A stretch of 64,000 nt of DNA from Shewanella sp. NFH-SH190041 (GCF_024363255.1 NZ_AP026070.1:4250827-4314826); one strand, 5' to 3'; shown: positions 28,267 to 38,235, counted from the first letter of the stretch. The notes: a model not told the origin generated them from the sequence alone. Numbers and translations: made by a program.

Positions 28267-29193
28267 ATGACCGAGCAACACTCTCAGCCACAGCAATCCC
28301 AAGTTGCTGATATTTTTGATGCTACTTTATGGGATAGCGTCCCTGGATTTGATTTTGAAGATATTACTTATCACAGAGCCAAAGATCAGGGTACCGTTCG
28401 TATCGCTATTAACCGCCCAGACTGTCTCAATGCTTTCCGCCCTAAAACTGTGGATGAACTGTACATCGCTCTGGATCACGCCAGACAATGGTCAGATGTT
28501 GGCTGCGTTTTACTGACAGGTAATGGCCCTTCAGCCAAAGGCCAGTGGTCTTTCTCATCCGGTGGCGATCAGCGTATCCGCGGTAAAGATGGCTATAAAT
28601 ATGAAGGAGCCGAAACTGGTACTGCCGATGTGGCCCGTATGGGACGACTGCATATTCTAGAAGTACAGCGTTTAATCCGCTTTATGCCTAAAGTGGTTAT
28701 CGCCGTTGTCCCAGGTTGGGCGGTCGGGGGCGGACACAGTCTACATGTAGTATGCGACCTGACCTTGGCTTCCAAAGAACATGCAGTATTCAAACAGACA
28801 GATCCAGATGTCGCTAGCTTTGACTCAGGTTACGGCAGTGCTTACCTAGCCAAGATGATTGGCCAAAAACGGGCTCGGGAAATTTTCTTCTGTGGTTTTA
28901 ATTACAGTGCTGATGAAGCCTTTGATATGGGTATGGTTAATAAATCGGTTCCCCATGCCGAGCTAGAAACCGAAGCATTGCGCTGGGCAAAGGAGATTAA
29001 CTCCAAATCCCCGACAGCCATGCGGATGTTGAAATACGGCTTTAACCTGCCAGATGATGGCTTAGTTGGACAACAATTATTTGCCGGAGAGGCAACCCGT
29101 CTGGCGTATGGTACAGATGAAGCCCAAGAAGGCCGGGATGCATTTTTAGAAAAACGGGATCAGGATTTTTCTCGCTTCCCATGGCATTACTAA
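28267..29193 (+). CDS. menB: 1,4-dihydroxy-2-naphthoyl-CoA synthase
   Basis: Crotonase-fold enzyme that closes the second ring in menaquinone synthesis (o-succinylbenzoyl-CoA to DHNA-CoA). Signatures are FSSGGDQRIRGKDGY (96-110), the oxyanion region GWAVGGGHSLH (150-160) and SFDSGYGSAYLAK (184-196). The C-terminus RFPWHY matches the family. It is the long form (308 aa). Asp179 in QTDPDV occupies the place where E. coli MenB has a bicarbonate-binding Gly, so it belongs to the bicarbonate-independent type. Other men genes are not nearby. Menaquinone fits an organism with anaerobic respiration. Confidence 0.93.
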   Translation: MTEQHSQPQQSQVADIFDATLWDSVPGFDFEDITYHRAKDQGTVRIAINRPDCLNAFRPKTVDELYIALDHARQWSDVGCVLLTGNGPSAKGQWSFSSGGDQRIRGKDGYKYEGAETGTADVARMGRLHILEVQRLIRFMPKVVIAVVPGWAVGGGHSLHVVCDLTLASKEHAVFKQTDPDVASFDSGYGSAYLAKMIGQKRAREIFFCGFNYSADEAFDMGMVNKSVPHAELETEALRWAKEINSKSPTAMRMLKYGFNLPDDGLVGQQLFAGEATRLAYGTDEAQEGRDAFLEKRDQDFSRFPWHY

Positions 29194-29216
29194 TGCCATA
29201 GCATCACTTTTACCAT

Positions 29217-29241
29217 AAAAACCGCCTCTGGGCGGTTTTTT
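29217..29241 (+). terminator. menB terminator
   Basis: AACCGCC and GGCGGTT arms with a short loop, followed by a run of T, 25 bp after the menB stop codon. Confidence 0.85.
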
Positions 29242-29439
29242 ACTATCAAGACGGCATATTGTGCATACATCACATTCCATGCTGGTATGGACAGTGATCC
29301 ATCAAACAAAGCCACAAAATATTCAACTCTCTTCATATTTTTCCCTGATAGTGCTGAACTTTTCTTTATAACCAGCCATCTTACTGTGAAACCCTTCCAG
29401 GGCCGCAACGTCGGTCGTCATAAGAAAGAGAACAAATAA

Positions 29440-29985
29440 ATGAAAAGTCTGGCTCTATTTTCCATGTTGATGTTCACCAGCCTCAGTTATGCCGATGTCA
29501 TACTGCCAGAACAATTACAGGGCATTAAAGCCGTGCAGCAGGTGGATAAGCATACATTAACCGCCGGATTACCCAGCGAAGCGCAAATTCCTCAATTGAA
29601 ACAAGCCGGTGTTGATATGGTGATTAACTTAATGCCGGATAGCACCAACAAAGAATACCAAAACGAAGCCGAGCTAGTGAAAGCCGCAGGGATGGAATAT
29701 GTCGCCATTCCTGTAGACTGGCAAAATCCCCAAATGACAGATGTGGACAAATTCTTTAACGTTATGCTGGCCAATCAGGGCAAAGATATTATGGTGCACT
29801 GTTTAGCAAACTACCGGGCATCCGCTTTTGTCTATCTGTATGAAGTCACCCATCTGGGCAAAAGCGATAGTAAAACCATGGCCAAAACCATGACGCCATG
29901 GGGTGAGGACATTCAAGCCAGCCTAGCACAATACCCTCAATGGCAAACGCTCATTGACAATGTAAAAGCCAAATACGGCAACTGA
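29440..29985 (+). CDS. Periplasmic tyrosine-phosphatase-like protein
   Basis: A 181-aa protein with a clear signal peptide (MKSLALFSMLMFTSLSYA, cleavage near residue 18), so it is probably periplasmic. The body resembles the DUF442 / protein tyrosine phosphatase-like fold: VDMVINLMPD, then AIPVDWQNPQ, then the loop VHCLANYRASAF (119-130). The loop has Cys121 and Arg126 separated by four residues, not the five of classical CX5R phosphatases. The Asp in VDKFF could be the general acid. Substrate and activity are unknown. It stands alone between two terminators. Confidence 0.72.
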   Translation: MKSLALFSMLMFTSLSYADVILPEQLQGIKAVQQVDKHTLTAGLPSEAQIPQLKQAGVDMVINLMPDSTNKEYQNEAELVKAAGMEYVAIPVDWQNPQMTDVDKFFNVMLANQGKDIMVHCLANYRASAFVYLYEVTHLGKSDSKTMAKTMTPWGEDIQASLAQYPQWQTLIDNVKAKYGN

Positions 29986-30141
29986 TTGACATCAAGCCAT
30001 ATCCTATTGGTCTGAATTCCCGAAAAAGCGGTGTAAATAAGGAGCGTCTTTTATTCTGTTAGCCGGCTATTTGTCAGCAGCATATAACGTAAAGAAAAGA
30101 TCGCAGTAATATCGCCTACGCTAGTATTTATAAAGAACCAT

Positions 30142-30178
30142 AAAAAAACTCCGGTTGCACAAGCACCGGAGTTTTTTT
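30142..30178. terminator. Bidirectional terminator (glmS / phosphatase-like gene)
   Basis: CTCCGGT and ACCGGAG arms with nine intervening bases, with seven A on the left and seven T on the right, so it can stop transcription from both sides. It lies between the convergent phosphatase-like gene and glmS. Confidence 0.9.
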
Positions 30179-30206
30179 GTTAGCTCGGTAATTTATACCG
30201 CTGACA

Positions 30207-32036
30207 TTATTCCACAGTAACGGATTTAGCTAAGTTACGAGGCTGATCGACATCTGTGCCCTTAATCAATGCGACATGATAAGACAGCAATTGCAGTGGG
30301 ATGGTGTAGATCAGCGGAGCCATAAAGGCATCACAATGTGGCACTGGGATCACTTTCATGGTGTCATCAGACTCAAACTCTGCATCCACATCGGCAAAGA
30401 CATACATTAAGCCGCCACGGGCACGCACTTCTTCTACGTTAGATTTCAGCTTTTCCAGCAGCTCATTATTAGGAGCCACCACAATTACTGGCATATCGGC
30501 ATCGATCAACGCCAATGGACCATGCTTAAGCTCACCAGATGCGTATGCTTCAGCGTGAATATAGGAAATTTCTTTCAGCTTCAGCGCGCCTTCCATTGCA
30601 ATCGGGTACTGATCGCCACGACCTAAGAACAGAGCATGATTTTTATCGGCAAAGTCTTCTGCTAATGCGGCAATGGCATCATCCAGACTCAAGGCTTGTT
30701 CCACTTTAGCAGGCATAGACAACAAGGATTGAGAAATGGCTTTTTGCATTTCATCAGGCATACCATTGTAACGGCCTAGCACCGCGGTCAGCATCATCAA
30801 ACCGGCCAGCTGTACAGTAAATGCCTTAGTTGATGCCACCCCGATTTCAGCGCCAGCTTTCATCATATACGCCATATCAGACTCACGTACCAGTGATGAC
30901 CCAGGTGCATTACAGATAGTCAGGGTAGACTTGTATCCCATTTCCTGAGCCAAACGTAGAGCAGCCAACGTATCCGCGGTTTCACCGGACTGAGAAATGG
31001 TCACCAGCAGGCTGTTTGGAAATAGATGGGATTTGCGATAACGGAATTCTGAAGCGATCTCCACATTACAGGAAACACCTGCCCATTCTTCCAGCCAGTA
31101 ACGAGCCGCCATACCGGCATGATAGCTGGTACCGCATGCAATAATTTGAACGTGTTTGATATCTTTTAGAAACTCAGCCGCATTGTCGCCAAAAGCGCTA
31201 TCCAATACATGTTGGCCCGCAATCCGGCCTTCCAGAGTTCTGGCTAAGGCTGCTGGCTGCTCATAAATTTCTTTGAGCATATAGTGGCGATATTCGCCTT
31301 TATCACCGGCATCATGGGTGATTTCTGACTCTTTTTGTTCCCGCACAACTGGATTGCCATCTACATCGAAAATATTCACTTCACGACGAGTAACTTCAGC
31401 AACATCACCTTCTTCCAGATAAGCAAAAGTCCGGGTCACCGGTAATAGAGCCAACTGATCAGAAGCAACGAAGTTTTCCCCCAGACCAAAACCAATCACC
31501 AATGGACTGCCACTACGGGCAACAACCAGACGCTCAGGATCGCGACGGTCAATCACCACGGTACCATAAGCCCCTTCCAGCTGTTTTACTGCCGCTTGTA
31601 CCGCAGCTAACAAAGAATCATGACGCTGCAGTTCATGATGCACCAAGTGGCAAATCACTTCTGTATCAGTATCTGAGGCGAACACATAACCCAGACCAGT
31701 CAAGAATTCCCGCAGCTTGGCGTGGTTTTCAATAATGCCATTGTGTACCACAGCAATATCTGAGCCGGAAATATGTGGATGGGCATTGCGCTCACTCGGT
31801 TCACCATGGGTAGCCCAGCGGGTATGTGCGATACCGGTACCACCTGGCATAGCATTTTTCTCCAGTGCACTGGCCAGTTCTTGAACCTTACCCACACGCC
31901 GGGTACGGCTGAGCTGTCCTTCATGCAAAATTGCCATACCGGCGGAGTCATATCCACGATATTCCAGTCTTCTCAGACCTTCTAACAAGATTTCAGCAAC
32001 ATCCCGTTGCGCCACTGCGCCTACAATTCCACACAT
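30207..32036 (-). CDS. glmS: Glutamine-fructose-6-phosphate aminotransferase (isomerising)
   Basis: Makes glucosamine-6-phosphate from fructose-6-phosphate and glutamine, the entry to UDP-GlcNAc for peptidoglycan and lipopolysaccharide. I chose the ATG at 32036 ([13 protein letters not shown]), because Cys2 must become N-terminal as the glutaminase nucleophile; 609 aa equals E. coli GlmS. The frame stays open further upstream but that part is not family-like. Two SIS sugar-isomerase domains follow the glutaminase half ([16 protein letters not shown] and [20 protein letters not shown]). A DeoR-type regulator lies directly upstream on the same strand, 70 bp away. Confidence 0.97.
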   Translation of the reverse strand: MCGIVGAVAQRDVAEILLEGLRRLEYRGYDSAGMAILHEGQLSRTRRVGKVQELASALEKNAMPGGTGIAHTRWATHGEPSERNAHPHISGSDIAVVHNGIIENHAKLREFLTGLGYVFASDTDTEVICHLVHHELQRHDSLLAAVQAAVKQLEGAYGTVVIDRRDPERLVVARSGSPLVIGFGLGENFVASDQLALLPVTRTFAYLEEGDVAEVTRREVNIFDVDGNPVVREQKESEITHDAGDKGEYRHYMLKEIYEQPAALARTLEGRIAGQHVLDSAFGDNAAEFLKDIKHVQIIACGTSYHAGMAARYWLEEWAGVSCNVEIASEFRYRKSHLFPNSLLVTISQSGETADTLAALRLAQEMGYKSTLTICNAPGSSLVRESDMAYMMKAGAEIGVASTKAFTVQLAGLMMLTAVLGRYNGMPDEMQKAISQSLLSMPAKVEQALSLDDAIAALAEDFADKNHALFLGRGDQYPIAMEGALKLKEISYIHAEAYASGELKHGPLALIDADMPVIVVAPNNELLEKLKSNVEEVRARGGLMYVFADVDAEFESDDTMKVIPVPHCDAFMAPLIYTIPLQLLSYHVALIKGTDVDQPRNLAKSVTVE

Positions 32037-32106
32037 ATTTTTCTGTCCTGCGTAAAACCAATATTGTCTATAGCAGCCAGCATAATGCCGGCTACCAGTT
32101 ATATGA

Positions 32107-32877
32107 TTATTCTGTAAAGGGGGCCAAGATAACCTCAACCCCTTGCTTGCGGATTTGTGCAGCCGCATCTGCGGGCAGAGCATCATCGGTAACCAGATAA
32201 TGGATCTGGCTCCAAGGTAACTCAAGATTAGGGATAATCCGCCCCAGCTTGACTGACTCCAGCATCACAACAACAGTACGAGCAACGTCGGCCATCACTT
32301 TGCTTAAGCCCGTCAATTCATTAAACGTTGTGGTGCCACGCTGTAAATCTAAGCCATCAGCACCAATAAACAACTGGTCAAAGTTATATGAACGCAATAC
32401 TTGCTCAGCCACTTTGCCCTGAAAGGATTCTGAATGCGGATCCCACGTGCCCCCCGTCATCAATAGCGTTGGTTCGTTTTCCAGTTCCTGAATAGCATTG
32501 GCTAATTGCAGTGAATTGGTCATCACCAGTAAGCCACGCTTGTCATTCAAGTGGGGAATTAAGCCAATCGTGGTACTGCCGGAGTCAATAATCACGCGAT
32601 TATGATCCCGAATCAGCCCTGCAGCTGCCGCCGCAATCCCCTGCTTATTAGTGGACAAGGGCCGATAATTGCCCTGACTGATGTCTTGGGGCACAGAGAT
32701 AGCTCCGCCATAACGACGAAACAGCAAACCATTTTTCTCTAGCAGGGTTAGATCCTTACGAATCGTAACTTCGGAGGTTTCTAAACGGACAGCTAACTCA
32801 TCGACACTCACTTCACCCTTTTTATTCAACAGGTTAAGTATTGCATGCCGTCGTTGCTGAGTATTACGTTTAGTCAT
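32107..32877 (-). CDS. DeoR-family transcriptional regulator next to glmS
   Basis: A 256-aa regulator of the DeoR/GlpR family. The N-terminal winged helix (about 1-57) has [20 protein letters not shown] and [20 protein letters not shown]. The C-terminal sugar-phosphate sensor domain (DeoRC) includes [11 protein letters not shown] and the segment [19 protein letters not shown]. It precedes glmS by 70 bp on the same strand, so it probably controls glmS or amino-sugar balance in response to a sugar phosphate; this is inference from position. The 228-bp region upstream (32878-33105), shared with a divergent gene, would hold its own operator. Confidence 0.9.
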   Translation of the reverse strand: MTKRNTQQRRHAILNLLNKKGEVSVDELAVRLETSEVTIRKDLTLLEKNGLLFRRYGGAISVPQDISQGNYRPLSTNKQGIAAAAAGLIRDHNRVIIDSGSTTIGLIPHLNDKRGLLVMTNSLQLANAIQELENEPTLLMTGGTWDPHSESFQGKVAEQVLRSYNFDQLFIGADGLDLQRGTTTFNELTGLSKVMADVARTVVVMLESVKLGRIIPNLELPWSQIHYLVTDDALPADAAAQIRKQGVEVILAPFTE

Positions 32878-33105
32878 GGTTTACTAATATAAGTTTCGTT
32901 TCGAAAGAAATTATATAAAACTGAAACAAAATAGCCAGTTTAATTTTGCAGCAGCTCAACATCCCCCTGTCTCAACTTTTGAGACAAAAAACAAGCAAAT
33001 AAGATGTTACGAACTGTTTTATCAACAGACGATAAGAAGACTCCTAATGCTATGATATGCGGGACTAAAGATAGTCACCCAAAAACTACATCAAGGAAGA
33101 ATTAA

Positions 33106-33612
33106 ATGAAAAAAGCGCTAGCAGTTTTAACCCTAGCGGTATTGTCACCTTTGGCCAATGCCGGTGGTTATATTGGCGGTAATTATGCAGCTATTGAATA
33201 TACTGAGTCTGGATTAGATCCAGAGCTATCACTCGGGGCAATCTCGGTTATTGGTGGATATCGATTCAATGAATATATCGCAATTGAAGCTCGGGCAGGC
33301 TTCGGGGCTGGGGATGATTCTTACAACGGGGTAAAACTAGAACTGGATAGCTATTATGGTGCATACGCCAAGCTTGGCATGCCAATAGAAAATTTTTACC
33401 CCTACATTTTGGCTGGTTACACTAGGGGCGAATTGACCTTATCAGCCATGGGCTTTTCCATATCAGACTCAGACTCCGACATATCTTACGGTATTGGTCT
33501 AGGTTATCAGATCAATCAAAATTTCAGTCTTAATGCTGAATACTCCAATTTATTAGATAAAGATGGCGTCACATTAGATGGTTTCAGCATTGGCGTAAAT
33601 TACGCTTTTTAA
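33106..33612 (+). CDS. Small outer-membrane beta-barrel protein
   Basis: A 168-aa protein with a signal peptide (MKKALAVLTLAVLSPLANA, residues 1-19) and a barrel-like pattern of alternating residues ending in ...IGVNYAF with the terminal Phe needed by the BAM complex. The layout matches the OmpA/OmpX-like 'outer membrane protein beta-barrel' family (eight strands expected). Segments such as SVIGGYRFNEYIAIEARAG and GIGLGYQINQNFSLNAEYS are typical strand-turn-strand units. The ribosome site AAGGAAG precedes the ATG. Function is unknown; members range from adhesion to general envelope roles. A MITE-like element lies directly downstream. Confidence 0.85.
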   Translation: MKKALAVLTLAVLSPLANAGGYIGGNYAAIEYTESGLDPELSLGAISVIGGYRFNEYIAIEARAGFGAGDDSYNGVKLELDSYYGAYAKLGMPIENFYPYILAGYTRGELTLSAMGFSISDSDSDISYGIGLGYQINQNFSLNAEYSNLLDKDGVTLDGFSIGVNYAF

Positions 33613-33624
33613 TTTCGGCTATAC

Positions 33625-33628
33625 CTAG
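33625..33628. repeat. Left CTAG target duplication of MITE
   Basis: CTAG directly before the element, repeated at 33891-33894. A four-base CTAG/YTAR duplication is typical of IS5-group transposition. Confidence 0.6.
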
Positions 33629-33890
33629 GGTCTGTTGACGTTTCGTGATTAAATTTTGTTCGAGATAAAAGCGTTTTAATCGCGGCGAGTGGTTTGTCGC
33701 CTAGTTATTCTAAGCAAGAACCGCTCAACAAAGAGTAAAACGCTTTTAGCCGAACCCTGCGGGCAGCGTTTGAGGCTCCTTTCTACTGCGTTATCGGCTT
33801 ATCAGGTAGCGCAACTACCTATCAAAGCCTCTGCCTTGTATAAAGCATCCTCAAATCGCTGCAAAAACAAACTTGAAACGTCAACAGACC
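33629..33890. mobile_element. MITE-like element with IS5-type ends
   Basis: A 262-bp non-coding segment bounded by perfect 16-bp inverted repeats, GGTCTGTTGACGTTTC at the left and its complement at the right, both next to CTAG. It codes for no transposase. The features fit a miniature inverted-repeat transposable element mobilised in trans by an IS5-group transposase. I recall similar sequences in Shewanella genomes but cannot verify that here. It lies between the stop codon of the beta-barrel gene and the terminator of the TonB receptor gene, so it breaks no gene. Confidence 0.85.
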
Positions 33891-33894
33891 CTAG
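33891..33894. repeat. Right CTAG target duplication of MITE
   Basis: CTAG directly after the element, matching 33625-33628. Confidence 0.6.
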
Positions 33895-33902
33895 CGAAAG
33901 AT

Positions 33903-33926
33903 AAAAAAAAGCAGCCACAAGGCTGC
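33903..33926 (-). terminator. TonB receptor terminator
   Basis: Minus strand GCAGCC-TTGT-GGCTGC followed by eight T, 26 bp after the receptor stop codon and nine bases from the MITE edge. Confidence 0.88.
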
Positions 33927-33951
33927 TTTTCTTTATTTAAATCAATTTTTA

Positions 33952-36084
33952 TTAGAATCTTGCTTCCAGAGCCAAACTCAGGTTACGCCCCTGACCGATG
34001 GTCACCTCTTTATAGCTACCGCCATCAATATAATCGGTATCAAACAGATTCTTCACATTCAGACGTAAACTCATTTCTGTGCCCTTGATATCCCAGTTAT
34101 ATGCCGCCCCCATATCAACCCGAACAAAGGCATCCTTTACAATTGAGTTACCTAAGCTTGCATCGGCAGATGCGTAACGCTCACCAACATATTGAGCGCC
34201 CAGATTCAATGCCAACTGGTCAGTCACTTCGTATCGAGTCCAAATATTGGCAGACCATTTAGGTGCATCAATTGGCGTCAGGCCATCCAGTTTTGGGTCA
34301 CTTTCATATTTAGCAGCCAAGTACATCATAGAACCGGTTATAAATACTGCATCGGTCAATTGTCCCTGCGCTCCCAACTCGAAACCTTTGTGGTTCTGCT
34401 CTCCATCTTGGGTGGTGATCTTATCTGCATCACCAACAGCTGGGGTATAATCTTGAGTCACAACACGATTTTCAACCGTGATATCAAACAGCGCTGCGGT
34501 CATCAGCAAACCACTGTCGAACAACTCCCACTTGGTCCCAATTTCATATTGAGTACCATATTCCGGCTTAAGATCAGTATTGTAATTAGCATCTTTGCTA
34601 TTAGTGACCCGATCTTTTGGGGTAAAACTCTTAGAGTAATTAACGTAAATACTGCCAAAATCAGTCGGCTCATAGATCACGCCAAACTTGGGAGAAAGCG
34701 CATTGGCATTATTATCAAATGCTTTATCGCCCTTATAACTGGTCTTGTGCTGCTCGTCATAACGCACACCGGCCAAGACTTTCCATTGTTCAGTTAGGCT
34801 GATTAAATCCTGAATATAGAAACCATAGTGATAATATTCACTCTCGTATTTATCTTTATCATCGTGATAATTCACATCTGGAGGTGGAATATTCTGACCT
34901 GGGATATAAGTCCCTTTCTGACCTTTTACATAAAGCTGACCATAATAGTAATCCAACATATTCGCCCCGATCAGGAACTGATGTTCAAATGACCCAGTGG
35001 TAAAATTACCAGTAAAATCAACATAGGCTGTCTTATATTGCCAGTCATCATGACGATCAAATGGCTGTACGGAATAACCATTCGCAGGGTCTTCAGTGTA
35101 TTTTGGCCCAGATCCCATACGTTGACGCTCATACATCTGGTGGTTATAGCCGGTTTTCATCTGCCAGTTATCATTGATATGCCAAGTTAAATCGGCTCCA
35201 ACATTCTGCACATTGATATCAATAAAGGCCCAAGGCAATTCCCAGATTTTATCTTTATCGCCAATCACCTCACCTTTGTGCTCACCTGTACTGTACAACC
35301 AAGCGCCTGAATCCAAACCCGCTTTATCTGCCGTATTATCATACTTAACGGATAACGTGATATCGTCGGTCAGATCAACATCCACCGTCAGAAAAGTCAG
35401 CAGGCGATCGCGCTCTTTGTTTTCACCATTGGGGTATTCAGTCCAATAGGTCGTATCTTGTTTAACCACCATTGTACGGTAACGCACACTACCATCATCA
35501 TTAGCAGCACCTGATGCGTCCATTTGAAAACGGGTAGAGCCGTATTCATCGGTATCAAAACCTAGGTTAAATAAAGCATCATAGGTTGGTCTTTTGGTTA
35601 CCATATTCACCAAACCTCCCGGGCCCGATTGGCCATAGAGCATAGATGAAGGTCCTTTTAACACCTCAACCTGCTCAAGGGTTTCAATCGGCTGGATATA
35701 ATGAGACCAATGCTGATGGCCATTAACCAAGAAGCCATTACCAGAATCCAAGGCAAATCCCCGGATAGAAAATTGCTGTCGGTTCCATTTTTCACTGCCA
35801 GCGGTAACGGAAGAGTCATTACTCAGCACTTCTGACAGATTACGCGCCAATTGCTCATCGGTAACAAAATCGGGGATCACAGTGACTGACTGTGGAGTAT
35901 CAAGCAGATCAATATTTCCGCGCATGGCACCTGAGGCGGAGCCGGTTTTGTAATCATTAAAACTACGGCCTAACACATTAATCCGCTCAATGTTATCAGC
36001 GCCATGTTCAGCCTCAGCCAATGCAGGTACTGCCGTCAACGCCGAGATTACAGCCAGTCCTACACAGGATAATTTCAATGCCAT
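33952..36084 (-). CDS. TonB-dependent siderophore receptor
   Basis: A 710-aa outer-membrane receptor that imports ferric siderophores with energy from TonB-ExbBD. A signal peptide (about 1-23) is followed by a TonB-box-like stretch ERINVLG (33-39). The plug domain (about 55-170) has TPQSVTVIPDFV, QFSIRGFALD and VEVLKGPSSMLYGQSGPGG, typical of the ferrichrome/catecholate receptor group. The barrel ends ...NLSLALEARF with a terminal Phe. It lies between glmU and the beta-barrel gene with its own terminator. A possible Fur site lies upstream at 36126-36144. The siderophore is unknown. Confidence 0.93.
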   Translation of the reverse strand: MALKLSCVGLAVISALTAVPALAEAEHGADNIERINVLGRSFNDYKTGSASGAMRGNIDLLDTPQSVTVIPDFVTDEQLARNLSEVLSNDSSVTAGSEKWNRQQFSIRGFALDSGNGFLVNGHQHWSHYIQPIETLEQVEVLKGPSSMLYGQSGPGGLVNMVTKRPTYDALFNLGFDTDEYGSTRFQMDASGAANDDGSVRYRTMVVKQDTTYWTEYPNGENKERDRLLTFLTVDVDLTDDITLSVKYDNTADKAGLDSGAWLYSTGEHKGEVIGDKDKIWELPWAFIDINVQNVGADLTWHINDNWQMKTGYNHQMYERQRMGSGPKYTEDPANGYSVQPFDRHDDWQYKTAYVDFTGNFTTGSFEHQFLIGANMLDYYYGQLYVKGQKGTYIPGQNIPPPDVNYHDDKDKYESEYYHYGFYIQDLISLTEQWKVLAGVRYDEQHKTSYKGDKAFDNNANALSPKFGVIYEPTDFGSIYVNYSKSFTPKDRVTNSKDANYNTDLKPEYGTQYEIGTKWELFDSGLLMTAALFDITVENRVVTQDYTPAVGDADKITTQDGEQNHKGFELGAQGQLTDAVFITGSMMYLAAKYESDPKLDGLTPIDAPKWSANIWTRYEVTDQLALNLGAQYVGERYASADASLGNSIVKDAFVRVDMGAAYNWDIKGTEMSLRLNVKNLFDTDYIDGGSYKEVTIGQGRNLSLALEARF

Positions 36085-36125
36085 TTCCTACCTCTGAATG
36101 GTCCCTATTGGAAGTTGCAGGAAAT

Positions 36126-36144
36126 ATAAATGAGAACAATTAAC
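36126..36144. promoter_or_regulatory. Possible Fur box upstream of TonB receptor
   Basis: ATAAATGAGAACAATTAAC matches the 19-bp Fur consensus at 12 positions by my count, 42 bp upstream of the receptor start. The match is moderate and the region is A/T-rich, so chance is possible. Iron regulation would fit a siderophore receptor. Confidence 0.35.
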
Positions 36145-36222
36145 ACTTAAACTAATTTTAATAATTTCTTCATTATTTATCGGCCCTTATCACAGCCCCC
36201 CTAAATTTGCTGTATAGATAAC

Positions 36223-36248
36223 AAAAAAGCGGCATTAGCCGCTTTTTT
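36223..36248. terminator. glmU terminator
   Basis: AGCGGC-ATTA-GCCGCT stem with A-run on the left and T-run on the right, 23 bp after the glmU stop. It lies between glmU and the TonB receptor gene, both on the minus strand. Confidence 0.88.
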
Positions 36249-36270
36249 GTACAGCAGAAACAAATCCGTT

Positions 36271-37638
36271 TTATTTAGATGATTTCACTGGTCGTTGCCA
36301 CTGGCTAAAATGCTTCTGTTTTACCCGGGTGATCACCAATTCCTGTTCACCAACATTACGGGTAATTGTTGACCCAGCGCCAACCGTTGCGCCACGGGCA
36401 ACAGTGACCGGCGCAACTAACTGGCTGTCACTACCGATAAAGACATCATCTTCAATCACAGTCAGATGTTTATTGGCACCATCATAATTACAGGTAATGG
36501 TACCTGCGCCAATATTCACCCCTTTACCGATTTTGGCATCACCTAGATAAGTCAGATGACCAGCCTTAGAGCCTTGTCCTAATACGGCTTTTTTCATCTC
36601 CACGAAGTTCCCAACATGGGCATCTTGGTGGAGCTCTGCGCCAGGTCGCAAGCGAGCAAATGGGCCGGCACTGGCATCTTCTGCCAGAGTCGCACTTTCA
36701 ACTAGGGTATAAGGCTTAATCTCAGCATTATCAGCAATGGTACAATCTTTCAAAATGGCGCCAGCACCAATCGTGACGTTATTGCCGAGTACCACATTAC
36801 CTTCGAAGATCACGTTAACGTCGATCATTACATCCATACCGACTGTCACGTCACCACGAATATCAATACGGCTGGGATCACGTAAGTTGGCTCCGTTGAG
36901 CATTAATTTTTCAGCTTCACGAGCCTGATAAGCCCGCTCTAACTGGGCGAGCTGAACCCGGTTATTGGCGCCTTCCACTTCAATGGCAGACTCAGGTTGC
37001 GCAGTCGCAATCTCAACATCCTCGGCATGAGCCATGGCAATAATGTCAGTCAGATAATATTCACCCTGCGCATTATTATTAGAAAGCTGGCTCAACCAAG
37101 CTTTCAATTGTTTGCCCGGCAAGGCCATAATGCCGGTATTAATTTCTTTAATCGCCAACTGCTCGGCATTTGCATCCTTTTGTTCCACAATGCCGATGAC
37201 TTTACCTTCCCAGTTACGTTCAATACGACCATAACCCGTTGGGTTTTCCAGATTAACAGTCAAAATTGCTAGGCCGTTTTCTGGTTTAGCCATAAGTAAC
37301 GCATCTAATGTGGATTGCTGGATCAGCGGTACATCACCATACAATACCAACACAGTATCATCATCATTGATGTTGTCCTTGGCTTGCGCCACGGCATGTC
37401 CTGTACCTAACTGTTCAGCCTGTAGCACCCAGTTAAGTCCCTGCTCACCTAAGCTTTGCTTTAACGTGTCACCGCCATAGCCATATACCAGATTAATTTG
37501 AGCCGCGTCCATGGAACGAGCGGTATCAATCACATGCTGCACCATGCTCTTATGGGCAATTTTATGCAGTACTTTGGGCAAATCAGAACGCATCCGGGTT
37601 CCTTTCCCGGCTGCAAGAATGACAACGTTAAGCGACAT
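36271..37638 (-). CDS. glmU: Bifunctional GlmU: N-acetylglucosamine-1-phosphate uridyltransferase / glucosamine-1-phosphate acetyltransferase
   Basis: Carries out the last two steps to UDP-GlcNAc. The N-terminal uridyltransferase domain (1 to about 228) has the nucleotide motif [19 protein letters not shown] (7-25) and LYGDVPL. The C-terminal half is a left-handed beta-helix of hexapeptide repeats (about 250-430), with the acetyltransferase segment [20 protein letters not shown] followed by LTYLGDA. Length 455 aa matches E. coli (456). It lies between the atp operon and the glmS region, the same atpC-glmU-glmS order with a few genes inserted. Confidence 0.97.
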   Translation of the reverse strand: MSLNVVILAAGKGTRMRSDLPKVLHKIAHKSMVQHVIDTARSMDAAQINLVYGYGGDTLKQSLGEQGLNWVLQAEQLGTGHAVAQAKDNINDDDTVLVLYGDVPLIQQSTLDALLMAKPENGLAILTVNLENPTGYGRIERNWEGKVIGIVEQKDANAEQLAIKEINTGIMALPGKQLKAWLSQLSNNNAQGEYYLTDIIAMAHAEDVEIATAQPESAIEVEGANNRVQLAQLERAYQAREAEKLMLNGANLRDPSRIDIRGDVTVGMDVMIDVNVIFEGNVVLGNNVTIGAGAILKDCTIADNAEIKPYTLVESATLAEDASAGPFARLRPGAELHQDAHVGNFVEMKKAVLGQGSKAGHLTYLGDAKIGKGVNIGAGTITCNYDGANKHLTVIEDDVFIGSDSQLVAPVTVARGATVGAGSTITRNVGEQELVITRVKQKHFSQWQRPVKSSK

Positions 37639-37730
37639 AGTTAAATCCTTCGAAAATTGGCTGCGGCAATTCTAACGAAAAAAACAGGCAAAATCAGTGC
37701 TACATACGCAGCATCCTGACAGAGAGACAA

Positions 37731-37761
37731 CAAAAAAGGCGCCCTGATGGACGCCTTTTTG
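37731..37761 (-). terminator. atp operon terminator
   Basis: Minus strand AAAAAGGCG and CGCCTTTTTTG arms around a ten-base loop, 11 bp after the atpC stop, ending the operon. Confidence 0.85.
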
Positions 37762-37772
37762 CAACAATCACC

Positions 37773-38201
37773 TTATCTGGCAATATTTTTCTTGATGGTC
37801 TCAACGACACGCAGCTGAGCTAAGGCCTGAGCCAGCTCTACCGCAGCAGCGGCATAATCAAAGTCAGCACCAGCATTAGCCATATCGGCTTCAGCCCGGC
37901 GCTTGGCTTCCATTGCAGCAGCTTCATCAATTTCATCGGCACGCAATACCACATCAGCCAAAACGGATACGGAAGAAGGCTGGACTTCCAGCATACCACC
38001 TGAAAGGTAGAACACCTCTTCCTGACCGTGTTGTTTGACGATGCGCACCATGCCAGGTTTGATACGTGTCAGCAGTGGTGTGTGTCCGGGCATAATACCC
38101 AGCTCACCCTCAGCACCGGTTACCTGCAGGTGTTCCACCAAGCCGGAAAAGATGCTGCTTTCTGCACTGACGATATCAAGATTTACTGTCATGGCTGCCA
38201 T
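37773..38201 (-). CDS. atpC: ATP synthase F1 subunit epsilon
   Basis: Epsilon (142 aa) is part of the rotor stalk and inhibits ATP hydrolysis. I chose the ATG at 38201 ([20 protein letters not shown]) preceded by AAGGAGAAC; an upstream in-frame start adds six unsupported residues. The beta-sandwich core shows [19 protein letters not shown] and [11 protein letters not shown], followed by the C-terminal helical arm. It is the last gene of the operon, 34 bp after atpD. Confidence 0.97.
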   Translation of the reverse strand: MAAMTVNLDIVSAESSIFSGLVEHLQVTGAEGELGIMPGHTPLLTRIKPGMVRIVKQHGQEEVFYLSGGMLEVQPSSVSVLADVVLRADEIDEAAAMEAKRRAEADMANAGADFDYAAAAVELAQALAQLRVVETIKKNIAR

Positions 38202-38235
38202 CGGGTTCTCCTTAGACAATCAAACCTAAGTTTGA

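Noticed and set aside
32037..32225. N-terminal extension of glmS by 63 residues
   Set aside because: It overlaps the DeoR gene and would bury the Cys2 nucleophile that must be N-terminal.
33689..33904. A 71-codon frame inside the MITE
   Set aside because: It is bounded by the inverted repeats, has no ribosome site and no family features.
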